Notes: generated by a model not told the origin, from the letters alone. Counted from the stretch's first letter, positions 20,814 through 32,606 are shown. The stretch is 64,000 nucleotides of DNA from Aporrectodea caliginosa (GCA_020284085.1 JACEVL010000203.1:1-64000), one strand, 5' to 3'. A program made the numbers and translations.

Positions 20814-21064
20814 GGGCGCGGTGGTATAGGGGTATGTTCGGTGCCTCACAGCCGGAGGGTTGCGGGTTCAAATCTACCTCAAGCCGCGCGTAGGGACCCT
20901 GGGCAAGTCCTTCACTTGCAATTGCTCATGCGCTTCGGTGTGAAACTCCGATTCAGTGTCCGCGTTGTAGTTGGGAGCGCCTCTGAGTAGAAATCTTGAA
21001 GGGGCGCTATAACAAGTGCTCATACATACATACATACATACATACATTATTATTATTATTATTA
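20814..21064 (+). mobile_element. tRNA-derived SINE (family A), full length
   Basis: Head GGGCGCGGTGGTATAGGGGT with B-box-like GGGTTCAAATCTAC, body TAGGGACCCTGGGCAAGTCC and GTGAAACTCCGATTCAGTGT, 3' end GAGCGCCTCTGAGTAGAAAT and GGGGCGCTATAACAAGTGCT. It ends in (CATA)n followed by (ATT)n. The 3' end resembles that of the CR1-like LINEs here. Confidence 0.88.
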
Positions 21065-21840
21065 TATTAGATCTATAAAGCGCAAGTTAATACAACAAAA
21101 TATGTCGCATAAACTTGTGCTAGTAGTAGCTCAGCTTAGTCAGATGAAGTGAACAGGACAGGTAAACATTTAATTTCTTTTTGAAATTTTCGAAAGACAG
21201 TTCCGGAACACGGACTTTGACCATTGGGCCTGATGCATCGAATGTTATTCTACGCGTCACAGTGACCTTTCCAGACCACACTAAGTCGTACTTGTTATTA
21301 TTAGGATGAGTAAACATGGAATGTCAGGGCAAATAAGCAGACTCAGCTCTCCATTAGAGGACTCAAATAGTATAGAAAAATATGTGCAATGCTCATAACA
21401 GATTGAGTAGGAGAACATGAGTGATGCCAACGAAAACTGAAAATACCACTGAAAACAGCAGAATGGTAAAAGAAGTTATTCATTGTTTCCTAACTGCCCC
21501 TAATCTTCAGAAATCTAATATTGAAATGTCTGTTGTAAGATTTACCATAATGCACAAAGTGATTGCTGCTAAACAAAACAATTGGACACAGCTGGTTGAG
21601 TTCTTCTCTTAAGCACCAAAGATTGGAAGGCAGGCTATAATGGATGATTAGAAATAGAGAAAAAGATAGGACCTTCAGTACTGACGTAAACAATAACATA
21701 GAATCTGCCAGATTCTGCAGTGGATTGAAATGGGCAGTGAATTCCATAGTCTTCTAGGGCAGCGACCAAGAAAACCCAGGAACTTAGTACGATTCTGCCT
21801 TGGAGCACAGCAAGAGCATTTATGACCTTATTTACTATAG
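21065..21840. other. Intron 1 stretch, nothing recognised
   Basis: AT-rich sequence with small open frames on both strands that show no motif or repeat relation. Confidence 0.45.
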
Positions 21841-21841
21841 T

Positions 21842-22105
21842 TCAGTAGTTAGTGTGCTGGACTGTCAATCGTGAGGTCGGGGTTCAAATCCCTGTCAGGG
21901 CAGAAATTTTGTTAGATTTCTGCTCCATCTGTGCCCTAGCCAACTTAGCTATAATGAGTTTACACTGTTGGTGGGAAGATGAGATGAGAGGGAGAGGACT
22001 GGCCTGCCCTCATATGCCGAGGGTAAGAAAATGAAGTCGCTAACACTTCATGCCAATGGTTGCCTCAGGGATAGCTGAAGGGACAGCTCTTCTTCTTTTT
22101 CTTGT
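21842..22105 (+). mobile_element. tRNA-derived SINE (family B)
   Basis: Head TTAGTGTGCTGGACTGTCAA, B-box-like GGGGTTCAAATCCCTG, body CTGTTGGTGGGAAGATGAGA, tail CAGCTCTTCTTCTTTTTCTT. Confidence 0.85.
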
Positions 22106-22740
22106 TCTTCTTGCACCTAATGTCCTCTCTGGACCTACTATCTGAAACTCTATACCATAGGACTGAAAGCTATCTGATTTCTCAGAAAGCAATTAGGCAG
22201 AAAATGCAAAATAAAACGATTTCATGCATACCATCCATCAATCACATTTTGACAAACACTAAACGAGCACCACCACCACCACCACCACCCCCCAGTCCCC
22301 TCCCTCAACGCTGTATGTTCCCAATGCCCACGAATCGTCTATTTCCACCGCAGCTGACTTTTTGTTTTAATTACAAACTGTCATATCATTAAAAAAAATC
22401 ATTAAAAATTACATAAAGATGGTCATGACGGGAAGGGGGAAGGGGGTGGGGCGGCCATCATCGGCGCAGCACATCCGGTCCCTTCGACCGTTGGAGATTT
22501 ACGACTCACAGCTAGCCTTCCTTCGAAGCGGCGGCCAAACGAGCGGTAATGAACATAAGGATAATTACTGGTGTCATAATTTCACAATGGACATGATTCC
22601 ATGCTTGGCATCGGTCTCCGCTAGACCCATGCCCGTACACATCGATGGGAGGTAGTAAGCGAGAGCGTTGCAGCAACGGCGGCAGACCTCGGCCGGTGCT
22701 GTGTAAAATCGGTTCCGGGGCAAAACCGGTTCTGACTACG
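22106..22740. other. Intron 1 stretch with CpG-rich patch
   Basis: A short (CCA)n run lies at 22268-22290. 22430-22560 is CG-rich (GGGGCGGCCATCATCGGCGC) and otherwise unassigned. Confidence 0.4.
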
Positions 22741-22742
22741 CC

Positions 22743-23042
22743 TGTCTGGGTCCGCTATTCCGGGATCCGCTATTCCGGACTAATGACTAATGAACAGACA
22801 AAGATAATCAGATAACCTTGCTGAATAATGATAAGTCTGGGGAAAAAGAACTGATTTTAAAGAATTGTGGCCGGCATGCTGTGCAAAAGGTACCATGTTT
22901 TCTAATAACGACACTAACTCTAACACTGACCCTACCCGACCCTCACGACTCGTGCATTGCTCATTATTATAAATGGAGCCCAGAACTTGAATGGCAGAGT
23001 CAGGCGGACCCCCGGAATAGCGGACCCCGGAATAGCGGGCCG
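22743..23042. repeat. Inverted repeat with TCCGCTATTCCGG ends
   Basis: The left side (about 22747-22782) carries GGTCCGCTATTCCGG and GATCCGCTATTCCGG. The right side (about 23005-23038) carries CCCGGAATAGCGGACC and CCGGAATAGCGGG in inverted order. Probably the subterminal repeats of a MITE; I cannot fix a target duplication. Confidence 0.6.
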
Positions 23043-24410
23043 GTACCCTCAGCAGACATCCGGAGGCCCGGGTACCCGCCCTAAAGGTGTTATCCTCGCC
23101 GTGAATCATTTAATTCAATCCCCGTCAAAGAAGTACATTACTATTGTTAGCTCAAATCTCAGCTGGGTCTTGCTCCAAACTATCTTTGTCACTAAATTCC
23201 CAGTACCCTCTCTACCATGCAACTTGAAGCACAACAAGAGCATTTATGACCTTTCTCTCGTATCCTCTGACCGGCTTGGCCTTTTCATTCCCATGGACTT
23301 GGCTACCATGCAATTAGCCGATGTGTCAACATTTTGACATCTTTATATAGTTCCGACTATGTCCACTTTTGGCACAACATCATGTGGCGAATTTTACATA
23401 TCCTGTTGCCCTGATTACAAATTGATAGCACACAGTACTTGAGTAAGTGGAAACTGAAGCAGCGGCAGTTTCCCAAGCTTACACAGTTCTAAAAAGGCTA
23501 TAAAAGCATATTTCGATGAATGAAGTCGCGCCAAACAGTTCCTTTTTTAGCCACAATATTTCCCAGAACCGTTTTCGCACGGGCCTCATTTGTCATCACA
23601 CCGGCGGCCAATGAATCGCTGCTAATGCTGGCGAGCGATGTCGTGTAACATTCCTAAGGGGTGCTTTTAGTCTATCGATCCCTCCGACGAACAGTTCTGA
23701 GACGAAGCCTCCACTGCCGTCAATCAACAAATGCTTTACGAAGAAGAAGAAGACGAAGCCAGGCTTCCCACACAACGAGGAGGAGTTCGATAAAAGAATT
23801 ATGGCACATGCGCTATGATATATGACGACATGCATAATTCGATTTCTTCCAGCCTACGAGCAGGATGTGATTTCTCGTAGGAAGCAGAGGGGAGAGGGAA
23901 GAATGGGGGCAGACACATGTATTCCAGAAAATGCATCTCAACAGAGTTTAGTCTGAACCAGAGAGGATGAAGTTTCCACCCGTCACCGAAAAAACTACAA
24001 ACCCAATTCACCCACCCAGAGTCAATTTGAAAAATCGGTTATCAACACTACTGCAATTCTTATCGGATTCCGATCAGTTTATTTCCGATGGATAATCTGA
24101 TTTTCATTCATTCATTCGGGAATTTATAGCTACAGTTTAACCGGAAGTAACCTTCATCGATTGATGACGTCTTCTGCCTAATGTCAATGGCTACAGACGA
24201 CGTCATGAGATAATATTAGATATGAATATCAACAAATCTACTAAGCACTGCAGGCAGATTTAGTGTGTGCCTTGATTAAGCTCCGACATTTGCTGCCTCC
24301 AGCGAAGATATTATGCATAAATATTGCTATTACTAAAAACTATGATGCCCGTCCTAAGACGATTAAAAACAATTTGAAAAGTCAAAAGATGCATTGTCAC
24401 ATGACATGTG
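23043..24410. other. Intron 1 stretch, nothing recognised
   Basis: Mixed composition with small unrelated open frames. A short AGAAGAAGAAGACGAAG run near 23740 may be a SINE tail remnant. Confidence 0.4.
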
Positions 24411-24418
24411 ACTGACAA

Positions 24419-24600
24419 AGTCCTCTCCTCCCTCCCTCCCTCTGCCCTCCCTCCCTCCTTCTCCCTCCCTCCTGCTGTCCCTTCATCCATCCATCCCTTC
24501 CTACCTCCAATCCTCCATCCATCCCTCCCTCTCCCCTCCCTGCCTCCCTTCATTCCTCCTTTCCTACCTCCTTCCTTCCCTCCCTCCCTACGCCAGATTG
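24419..24600. repeat. CCCT/CCAT pyrimidine microsatellite
   Basis: Imperfect CTCC, CCCT and CATC repeats over about 180 bp, nearly all pyrimidine on the plus strand. Confidence 0.9.
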
Positions 24601-25590
24601 GCATCCGTTGTGTAAGATTTCCTGGTCACCCCCCCCTAGCGAATGGTCATTAAAAGTTTAGCGTTACACAAATGTTGCCTTCATGACTTTCAAACATTTC
24701 TGTTGTTTTACTACATTAATTACATTATTACAGAGGGATCACAGAAAACCTGGTTATGACGCTCCCTTACACTTAATGTCTACAACACTAGACACAAGTG
24801 CAGCCTGAATGCTCGTCATGTCTACATACGTGCAAAGTAGCCTAACAATCCTCGATGGTTCGGGCTAGCCAAAACAATTCCAAGGCAAGTTCAGTCAAAG
24901 GCAAAGAGGAAAATACAAGTGGACGCAGAAACAGGCCACAAAGGAAACAAGTCTAAAAAACATACGTTTTTAGACAAATAGTCCCAAATAGTGTCTGCCA
25001 ACTGGCCACACTGCCTGTCCTTTATCACCCGACAACTGACACCTTCTGGGCACACTATAGAGTCTGCTGTATCCAGCCATGAGCCCTCTACATCAGACAA
25101 ACACTCCTTAGAGCGAAGTATACTTGGGATTTACGCCCCCTGAAGGTCCAAGTGCATCACAAGCAGGAGCAGAATCGGAGGAATACGGGTGTTGATCATG
25201 CCACTATAGAGCAACCAGCCACAGCCTTGCACTTTGAAAGGCAAAACAATGATCGCATGAGAAGCTGCCTTTTATCAATGGCCATTGTAATTGTCGCTCT
25301 TCCCAGCCACCGGCCGTCTATACAAATATTTACAAAATACGGAAAACCAGCAGAAATGACATCGATCTATTCGCATAAAGCCGGCTAATGCTTGCATTTG
25401 GCGCTTCTGCGCTTTTGTTTAAGTCTCGGATGGTGACTGGACAGTCCACAAGAGGAGATGAAACCTCCACGTATACAAAGACATGCTTTGGTTAAAAATT
25501 GCCATGAAACCTATGGAATGGTGACTCATCAGTCAGAAGAAATTCTCCGTTTTCCCCAAAGCTGATGTGAATTCAGCTTAAAGAAAAGCA
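24601..25590. other. Intron 1 stretch, nothing recognised
   Basis: No repeat relation or coding motif seen. Confidence 0.4.
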
Positions 25591-25597
25591 GGGTGAG

Positions 25598-25735
25598 AAG
25601 TCCACAAGAGGGGTTGAAACCCCTAGTATTTTTAGGCTCCCATAGTAAAAAGTCTACATTTCACACCCAAACTGCACATAAATCAACGTCTAACCCCCCC
25701 CCAGTTATGTTTTTTTACAATTCCCATACTGGAAT
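25598..25735. mobile_element. Interspersed repeat, copy 1 (relative at 52347)
   Basis: Shares GGCTCCCATAGTAAA-type, GTCTACATTTCACAC and TTGCACATAAATCAA-type blocks, CCCCCCCCAGTTAT and ACAATTCCCATACTG with 52347-52463. GGTTGAAACCCC at one side and AACCCCCCCC at the other suggest a short palindromic DNA element. Confidence 0.6.
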
Positions 25736-25821
25736 GTGGACAAATCAAAGACTGACAGGTCGTGAATTCGGCGGAAAAGAGCACACTGTTTATGGTAAAC
25801 TATTATTAAAGTATTACTAAA

Positions 25822-26010
25822 AAGAAGAAGAGGATCAGTCCCTTAAGCAAGCCTGAGAGCAGCCATGTGTATGAAGTGTTAGCGACTTAATTTTTCTTAA
25901 CCTCGGCATATGAGGGTGGGTTGCCAGTCCTCTCCCTTGCCATCTCATCTTCCCACCGACAATGTACGGTCAGTGCACTCATTATCGCTGAGTTGGCTAG
26001 AGGGCACATG
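25822..26010 (-). mobile_element. SINE family B, 5'-truncated
   Basis: Reversed tail AAGAAGAAGAGGATCAGTCC, then GGCAGCC-type, CCTCGGCATATGAGGGTGGG and CATCTTCCCACCGACAATGT. The tRNA head is missing. Confidence 0.8.
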
Positions 26011-27478
26011 TAATTATTAAAACCTACCAAAAACATTGAAACGTCAAAATGAATCTACTTCAGTCTGTCTAGGCTTGTTTATAAGCTAATAACTTCTATA
26101 GTGCCGTAATGCACAATGCATCAATGGTGATGCCCAGAGACTATGCGGTGATGGTGAATTTAAATCTTGTTCTCGGTAACAGATTAACTTGTCCATTCAC
26201 TCATTCATTCCTTCTTGCGTTCTCTGCTTAGCTGAATGTTCGATGATTGATTGATCGCTTTGGCTGGCTGACAGATTGGTGGAATGCTTCATTGATTGAT
26301 TGACTGGTTGATTCATTGATATTGGTCGACACTGATTAATCGATTAAATTGCACAATTTAAATATATTATACATGAAATTACATAATATTATAGATTCAC
26401 CATGACAAGCTCCTAAAACCAAGTAGGCAGTTAACCAGTAATTTCTCAACAATTATTGCAAGAAATTCCAAGAAATAGTACAGACAAGAAGAGCCAACGA
26501 TAAATTTACCATCCACTCAAGACTCGTTGGTACCAATCAAGGTCATAACTCTTGTCAATAACATGCAGGGTCATCACTAAATCATTCTGTGAAAAGCATT
26601 GTAAATCGGTCGCTCAGTGTTTCAGTGTGAATAATATCACCTCGTGTCCTATCCTCTTCTGTGAAGGAATGTCTGAATTAATGCTGTCATAAATATTCCG
26701 TCCGGTTTCAATTGACCGGCAACGCTTAATCTTCATTGCTACCTGTCCCGTCCAAGGTTAAGTGGTCCATGCCCCCACCGTGCTGGTCTCAACCAGTAAA
26801 AACTGTACTCTCACATGCCTAATTATAGTTTAATAGGAGCTTACGGTGCATCCGTAGACTGTCATTTATAGATAGATGTCTGTTTTCTAATTGCAAATTG
26901 TGATTTTCTGTGATTTAACACCGTTAGATTGTTCCTATATCCGATGTTCCTGCAGTGCGTTTGCAGACGGTTCAATAAAGCACATACCTACTTACTTACT
27001 ATTTGTCATTAGTAAAAATTTAACCATAACCACAACCATAACCATAATTTTAGTGTAGCCAAACAGGTATTACACAGATGAATATAATAATGTGTGTATG
27101 CCTAATGGATCAAAATAAATAATTACTATCTGATTTCTTTCTTTACTTGAAAAGGTTTTTGTCTTTCTTATACGTTTTTGCTCCACACTTGCTCTGACAA
27201 TGCTTAATAATCCAATTGGACTAATATAAGGATAATCATTTGTCATTCTACATTTATTTCATAAGCGGGACCTTGATCCCTTCTGGGTCTTCCATTGTAT
27301 CCCAACATCATTGTATATTGTGTTTATTGTCATCTGCTGTTTGTACTGGGAACAATAAACGAATGGTTATGGCTATGTCGAATATATACCGGTGTCAACA
27401 CAGGGAAGGCACAAAGGGATAACTTCCACTCCAAATCTGAGGGGCACACATATGTAATTGTAATCGTAAACTCCACAT
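26011..27478. other. Intron 1 stretch with one retroelement tail
   Basis: TTCAATAAAGCACATACCTA then CTTACTTACT at about 26970-27000 looks like a retroelement 3' end. ATTGATTGATTG runs lie near 26245-26320. Otherwise unassigned. Confidence 0.4.
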
Positions 27479-27479
27479 T

Positions 27480-28202
27480 TATAAACAGCCACTCTAAAGT
27501 TAACAACAGGGCACCAGCTTATTCACGCACGATCCTTTTGGCCCACAGTTTTGATCTTCAAGATTTCGATTTTGGCGTGCGAAAGTCCGACTCCGAAGGG
27601 CTACTGGGCAAGAAAGCTGGGCAAGCATTTAGTATCGTGGTGCATGTATTTTCCTCCCGTAATTTTAGGCGTCGTGAGAGTCGGCAAGTCAGGTTACGCG
27701 TCGTGAGGGTCGGTTAGGGTCAGGGTTAGGGTTTGTGTCGTCTTTAGAAAACATCGTACCTTCCGCGGAGCATGCAAAAAATACCGTCCCACGCCCGAAA
27801 ATACATGCACCACGATACTAAATGTTTGCCAAAAGCTGTAGGTGGAAAGTCCGTAAGGCAATCCACTCAAAACAGGGCCTCAAAAATCCTTTTAGTAAGG
27901 GGCCATCCATTTAGTATGTACGCATGGAAGGGAGGAGGTCAACCCAAATGCGCATGGGGTCTCCTCCTGATAATGTATGTACAGTGTACACATATACATA
28001 GAAACGGGTGGGGTGAAACCTAGATAATAATTTGTCTATATTGGCCTTCAAATGAGCCACAGCTCAGTTTTTTCAGCTAATAATCAGACTAGTACTACCG
28101 GGAGAAGTAGGACTGTAGGAAAGGTGTCACTTGTATGCCAAGTTACCTCTGACTGCTATTAACTATTAATAATCCTTGATTGCTTCTGCATGGATTAAAT
28201 AT
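27480..28202 (+). repeat. Diverged first unit of the 730-bp tandem array
   Basis: Matches the later units through AACAGGGCACCAGC, GATTTCGATTTTGGCGTGCG, GGTGGAAAGTCCGTA, GGCCATCCATTTAGTATGTA and AGTTACCTCTGACTGCTATT with many substitutions. It is interrupted by a MITE (27620-27831). Confidence 0.85.
27620..27831. mobile_element. MITE with 34-bp TIRs
   Basis: Left end GGCAAGCATTTAGTATCGTG continues GTGCATGTATTTTC; the right end is its reverse complement with one mismatch. AAAGCTG is repeated at 27613-27619 and 27832-27838. The interior holds GGTTAGGGTCAGGGTTAGGG, a telomere-like run. Confidence 0.88.
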
Positions 28203-28479
28203 TCATTCATTCATTCATTCATACCGAACATTTGTATAGCGCCCCTTCAAGGAAACTACTCAGAGGCGCTCCCGACTCCAGCACGGCCAAAAAGAACAGT
28301 TTTAAGGTGAGAAAAGAACATGGGAGAGAAGGTTCTAGGGACAAGGCGAAGCTCCAGAGGAAGGCCATTCCAGGTCGAGGGGCCCCCCACCGAGAAAGCA
28401 CGATTCTGCATAGTGGAAGTTACCTCTGACTGCTATTAACTATTAATAATCCTTGATTGCTTCTGCATGGATTAAATAT
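28140..28479. repeat. 63-bp duplication flanking a LINE tail
   Basis: 28140-28202 and 28417-28479 are identical 63-bp copies (AAGTTACCTCTGACTGCTAT ... TGGATTAAATAT). Outside them the tandem-array sequence continues normally on both sides, so this is the duplication made by the insertion between them. Confidence 0.9.
28203..28416 (-). mobile_element. CR1-like LINE 3' fragment, minus strand
   Basis: Read on the minus strand it has TGGAATGGCCTTCCTCTGGA (the WNGLPLE-type C-terminal motif), GAGCGCCTCTGAGTAGTTTC, GGGGCGCTATACAAATGTTC and a (GAAT)n tail. It is about 214 bp, strongly 5'-truncated. Confidence 0.85.
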
Positions 28480-31400
28480 AGACCCTTCTATAGGATTGCT
28501 TGGGGGCATCAAGCATACCTGCGCAGGTGAGGGTGTAAAACTGCATACACGTACATGGAGGGAGGAGCCAATTTTTGCGGATTTCTGTGTATACATACTA
28601 AATGAATGGCCCCTACGTACTGCCTTGCTTACCACAGCAAGGATCCGAATCTCGAACCTTGACTAAACAGCATGCTAACTAACCACTCACTAGATGTTGC
28701 ACATCCTCGTATCCTGTTTGCATAACAATACGAAATTGTAATAGTAAACCCCACATTTCTAATGGGTCAACCTGTTAAAGTGAACAACAGGGCACCAGCC
28801 AATTCACGCACATTCCTTTTGACCCTCAAGACTTCGATTTTGGCATGCGAAAGTCTGACTCTAAAGGTCTACTGGGCACGAAATCTGGGTGGAAAGTCCG
28901 TATTAAAGGAAATCCACTCAAAACGTGGCCTCAAAACTCCATATTAAAGGGTCATCCATTTAGTCTGTAAAGATGGAGGGGAGGGTCAACTCAAATGCAT
29001 ATGCTTTCGTATGGGGTCTCTTGATAATGTACCCACACATAGGAAATAGGGTGGTGGTGAAACCTAGTTAATAAGGTGTCTATATTGGCCTCCAAATGAG
29101 CCACAGCCCATATAGGACTTCAGGAAAGGTGTCACTTGTATGCCAAGTTACCTCTGACTGCTATTAACTACTATTAATCCTTGATTGCTTCTGCATGGAT
29201 TAAATATAGACCCTTCGATAGGATTGCATGGGGGCATCAAGCGTACCTGCGCAGGTGAGGGTGTAAAACTGTTCATGCACCTACATGGAGGGAGGAGCCA
29301 ATTTTTGCGGATTTCTGTGTATACATACTAAATGAATGGCCCCTACGTACTGCCTTGCTTACCACAGCAAGGATCCGAATCTCGAACCTTGACTAAACAG
29401 CATGCTAACTAACCACTCACTAGATGTTGCACATCCTCGTATCCTGTTTGCATAACAATACGAAATTGTAATAGTAAACCCCACATTTCTAATGGGTCAA
29501 CCTGTTAAAGTGAACAACAGGGCACCAGCCAATTCACGCACATTCCTTTTGACCCTCAAGACTTCGATTTTGGCATGCGAAAGTCTGACTCTAAAGGTCT
29601 ACTGGGCACGAAATCTGGGTGGAAAGTCCGTATTAAAGGAAATCCACTCAAAACGTGGCCTCAAAACTCCATATTAAAGGGTCATCCATTTAGTCTGTAA
29701 AGATGGAGGGGAGGGTCAACTCAAATGCATATGCTTTCGTATGGGGTCTCTTGATAATGTACCCACACATAGGAAATAGGGTGGTGGTGAAACCTAGTTA
29801 ATAAGGTGTCTATATTGGCCTCCAAATGAGCCACAGCCCATATAGGACTTCAGGAAAGGTGTCACTTGTATGCCAAGTTACCTCTGACTGCTATTAACTA
29901 CTATTAATCCTTGATTGCTTCTGCATGGATTAAATATAGACCCTTCGATAGGATTGCATGGGGGCATCAAGCGTACCTGCGCAGGTGAGGGTGTAAAACT
30001 GTTCATGCACCTACATGGAGGGAGGAGCCAATTTTTGCGGATTTCTGTGTATACATACTAAATGAATGGCCCCTACGTACTGCCTTGCTTACCACAGCAA
30101 GGATCCGAATCTCGAACCTTGACTAAACAGCATGCTAACTAACCACTCACTAGATGTTGCACATCCTCGTATCCTGTTTGCATAACAATACGAAATTGTA
30201 ATAGTAAACCCCACATTTCTAATGGGTCAACCTGTTAAAGTGAACAACAGGGCACCAGCCAATTCACGCACATTCCTTTTGACCCTCAAGACTTCGATTT
30301 TGGCATGCGAAAGTCTGACTCTAAAGGTCTACTGGGCACGAAATCTGGGTGGAAAGTCCGTATTAAAGGAAATCCACTCAAAACGTGGCCTCAAAACTCC
30401 ATATTAAAGGGTCATCCATTTAGTCTGTAAAGATGGAGGGGAGGGTCAACTCAAATGCATATGCTTTCGTATGGGGTCTCTTGATAATGTACCCACACAT
30501 AGGAAATAGGGTGGTGGTGAAACCTAGTTAATAAGGTGTCTATATTGGCCTCCAAATGAGCCACAGCCCATATAGGACTTCAGGAAAGGTGTCACTTGTA
30601 TGCCAAGTTACCTCTGACTGCTATTAACTACTATTAATCCTTGATTGCTTCTGCATGGATTAAATATAGACCCTTCGATAGGATTGCATGGGGGCATCAA
30701 GCGTACCTGCGCAGGTGAGGGTGTAAAACTGTTCATGCACCTACATGGAGGGAGGAGCCAATTTTTGCGGATTTCTGTGTATACATACTAAATGAATGGC
30801 CCCTACGTACTGCCTTGCTTACCACAGCAAGGATCCGAATCTCGAACCTTGACTAAACAGCATGCTAACTAACCACTCACTAGATGTTGCACATCCTCGT
30901 ATCCTGTTTGCATAACAATACGAAATTGTAATAGTAAACCCCACATTTCTAATGGGTCAACCTGTTAAAGTGAACAACAGGGCACCAGCCAATTCACGCA
31001 CATTCCTTTTGACCCTCAAGACTTCGATTTTGGCATGCGAAAGTCTGACTCTAAAGGTCTACTGGGCACGAAATCTGGGTGGAAAGTCCGTATTAAAGGA
31101 AATCCACTCAAAACGTGGCCTCAAAACTCCATATTAAAGGGTCATCCATTTAGTCTGTAAAGATGGAGGGGAGGGTCAACTCAAATGCATATGCTTTCGT
31201 ATGGGGTCTCTTGATAATGTACCCACACATAGGAAATAGGGTGGTGGTGAAACCTAGTTAATAAGGTGTCTATATTGGCCTCCAAATGAGCCACAGCCCA
31301 TATAGGACTTCAGGAAAGGTGTCACTTGTATGCCAAGTTACCTCTGACTGCTATTAACTACTATTAATCCTTGATTGCTTCTGCATGGATTAAATATAGA

Positions 31401-31645
31401 CCCTTCGATAGGATTGCATGGGGGCATCAAGCGTACCTGCGCAGGTGAGGGTGTAAAACTGTTCATGCACCTACATGGAGGGAGGAGCCAATTTTTGCGG
31501 ATTTCTGTGTATACATACTAAATGAATGGCCCCTACGTACTGCCTTGCTTACCACAGCAAGGATCCGAATCTCAGACCTTGACTGAACAGCATGCTAACT
31601 AACCACTAGATGTCTCACATGCTTGCATCCTGTTTGCATAACACT
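28417..31645 (+). repeat. 730-bp tandem array, four complete units plus a partial
   Basis: Units begin at 28417, 29145, 29875, 30605 and 31335. The spacing is 728 then 730 bp. The three units 29145-31334 look identical; the first differs at about a dozen positions near 28490-28550. The last unit decays from about 31575. Each unit carries the same 61-codon open frame (starts 28762, 29492, 30222, 30952) with no known motif, most likely fortuitous. Confidence 0.95.
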
Positions 31646-32037
31646 ACTTTAAATAATTATTATGAAAATTTGCTGTACACACAAGAGGGCACAATGTCAA
31701 GAGCGGAAACGGACAGACTTCCATAAATCCACATATCTTTGCAAATATACCAAATACATCTCATATATGCATACATGTAGATTGTAGAGAGAATGCCAGT
31801 TGACTAATCCCACACAATGCACTACATTGCAAGATTCGAAGAAAAGAAACTAAAAAAAGACCAAGACTATGCTCGATAGACAACATAAATGAGGACATAA
31901 CATCACTTGGACTAACAACACTAGGGGAGCAGTGGACTTGTATGTATGTATGCAATTGCATGCATGCATGCTACATCGGCATGCAAATGTATGCATGATG
32001 CATGTCATGCGCTGTATATCGGGATGCATGTATGTAT
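31646..32037. other. Intron 1 stretch with ATGC-rich repeats
   Basis: GTATGTATGCAATTGCATGC and related ATGCATG palindromes at 31938-32035 form the tail region of the adjacent reversed SINE. Confidence 0.6.
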
Positions 32038-32248
32038 GAGCACTTGTTATAGCGCCCTTCAAGATTTCTACTCAGATACATCTACTGACTCACTCCCAGC
32101 CCAGACTGAATCGGAGTTTCACGCTGAGGCGCATGAGTTTAATGCAGTGAAGGACTTGCCCAGGGTCCCTACGTGGCAAAACAAGGTGGATTCAAGAACC
32201 CATGCCCTCCAGCTGTTGAAGGCAACGAGACATACCCCTTACACCACT
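32038..32248 (-). mobile_element. tRNA-derived SINE (family A), reversed
   Basis: GAGCACTTGTTATAGCGCCC, GAATCGGAGTTTCACGCTGA, GGACTTGCCCAGGGTCCCTA and a degraded B box (GTGGATTCAAGAACCC). The head is at the right end. Confidence 0.85.
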
Positions 32249-32249
32249 C

Positions 32250-32395
32250 ATGTTTGGCTTATGCGTGAAACTCCGATTCAGTGTCCGCACTGTAGTCGTG
32301 GAGGGGTAATGTTCGGAGCACCTCTGAGTAGAAATCTTGAAGGGCGCTATAACAAGTGCTCATACAATGCAATACAATACAATATAGGTGTGAGT
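32250..32395 (+). mobile_element. SINE family A, headless, facing the previous copy
   Basis: GTGAAACTCCGATTCAGTGT, CACCTCTGAGTAGAAATC and GGGCGCTATAACAAGTGCTC, with an (ATACA)n tail. It forms a head-to-head inverted pair with 32038-32248, with about 110 bp of possible pairing. Confidence 0.82.
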
Positions 32396-32444
32396 GTATT
32401 GTAGGCATGTGTGTAGACTGTAGAGACATGATTGTAAGTGAAGC

Positions 32445-32606
32445 CAGTGTTTCCGTTAACGCCCAAATGGCCGTTTTTACGTCCATAAAAAACGTCCAAA
32501 ACGTCCAGATTTTTCGGTGTGACAGCAATAAGATATGAGATACGTCCAAAAAACTTCTAGGTCAGGACATAAATCGTCCTCTTTTTGGACTCTAACGGAA
32601 ACACTG
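32445..32606. mobile_element. hAT-like MITE, TSD AGTGAAGC
   Basis: Ends CAGTGTTTCCGTTA and TAACGGAAACACTG are perfect inverted repeats. AGTGAAGC flanks at 32437-32444 and 32607-32614. The interior repeats ACGTCCA and AAAACGTCC. Confidence 0.93.

Noticed and set aside
27711..27735. Interstitial telomere
   Set aside because: Only about three TTAGGG-like units, inside a MITE with paired ends.
28762..31137. Four identical 61-codon frames read as a repeated small gene
   Set aside because: They simply recur with the 730-bp tandem unit; no motif, signal peptide or conservation beyond the array.
28417..31645. CRISPR-like direct repeat array
   Set aside because: Units are contiguous 730-bp tandem repeats without short repeats and unique spacers, in a eukaryotic intron.
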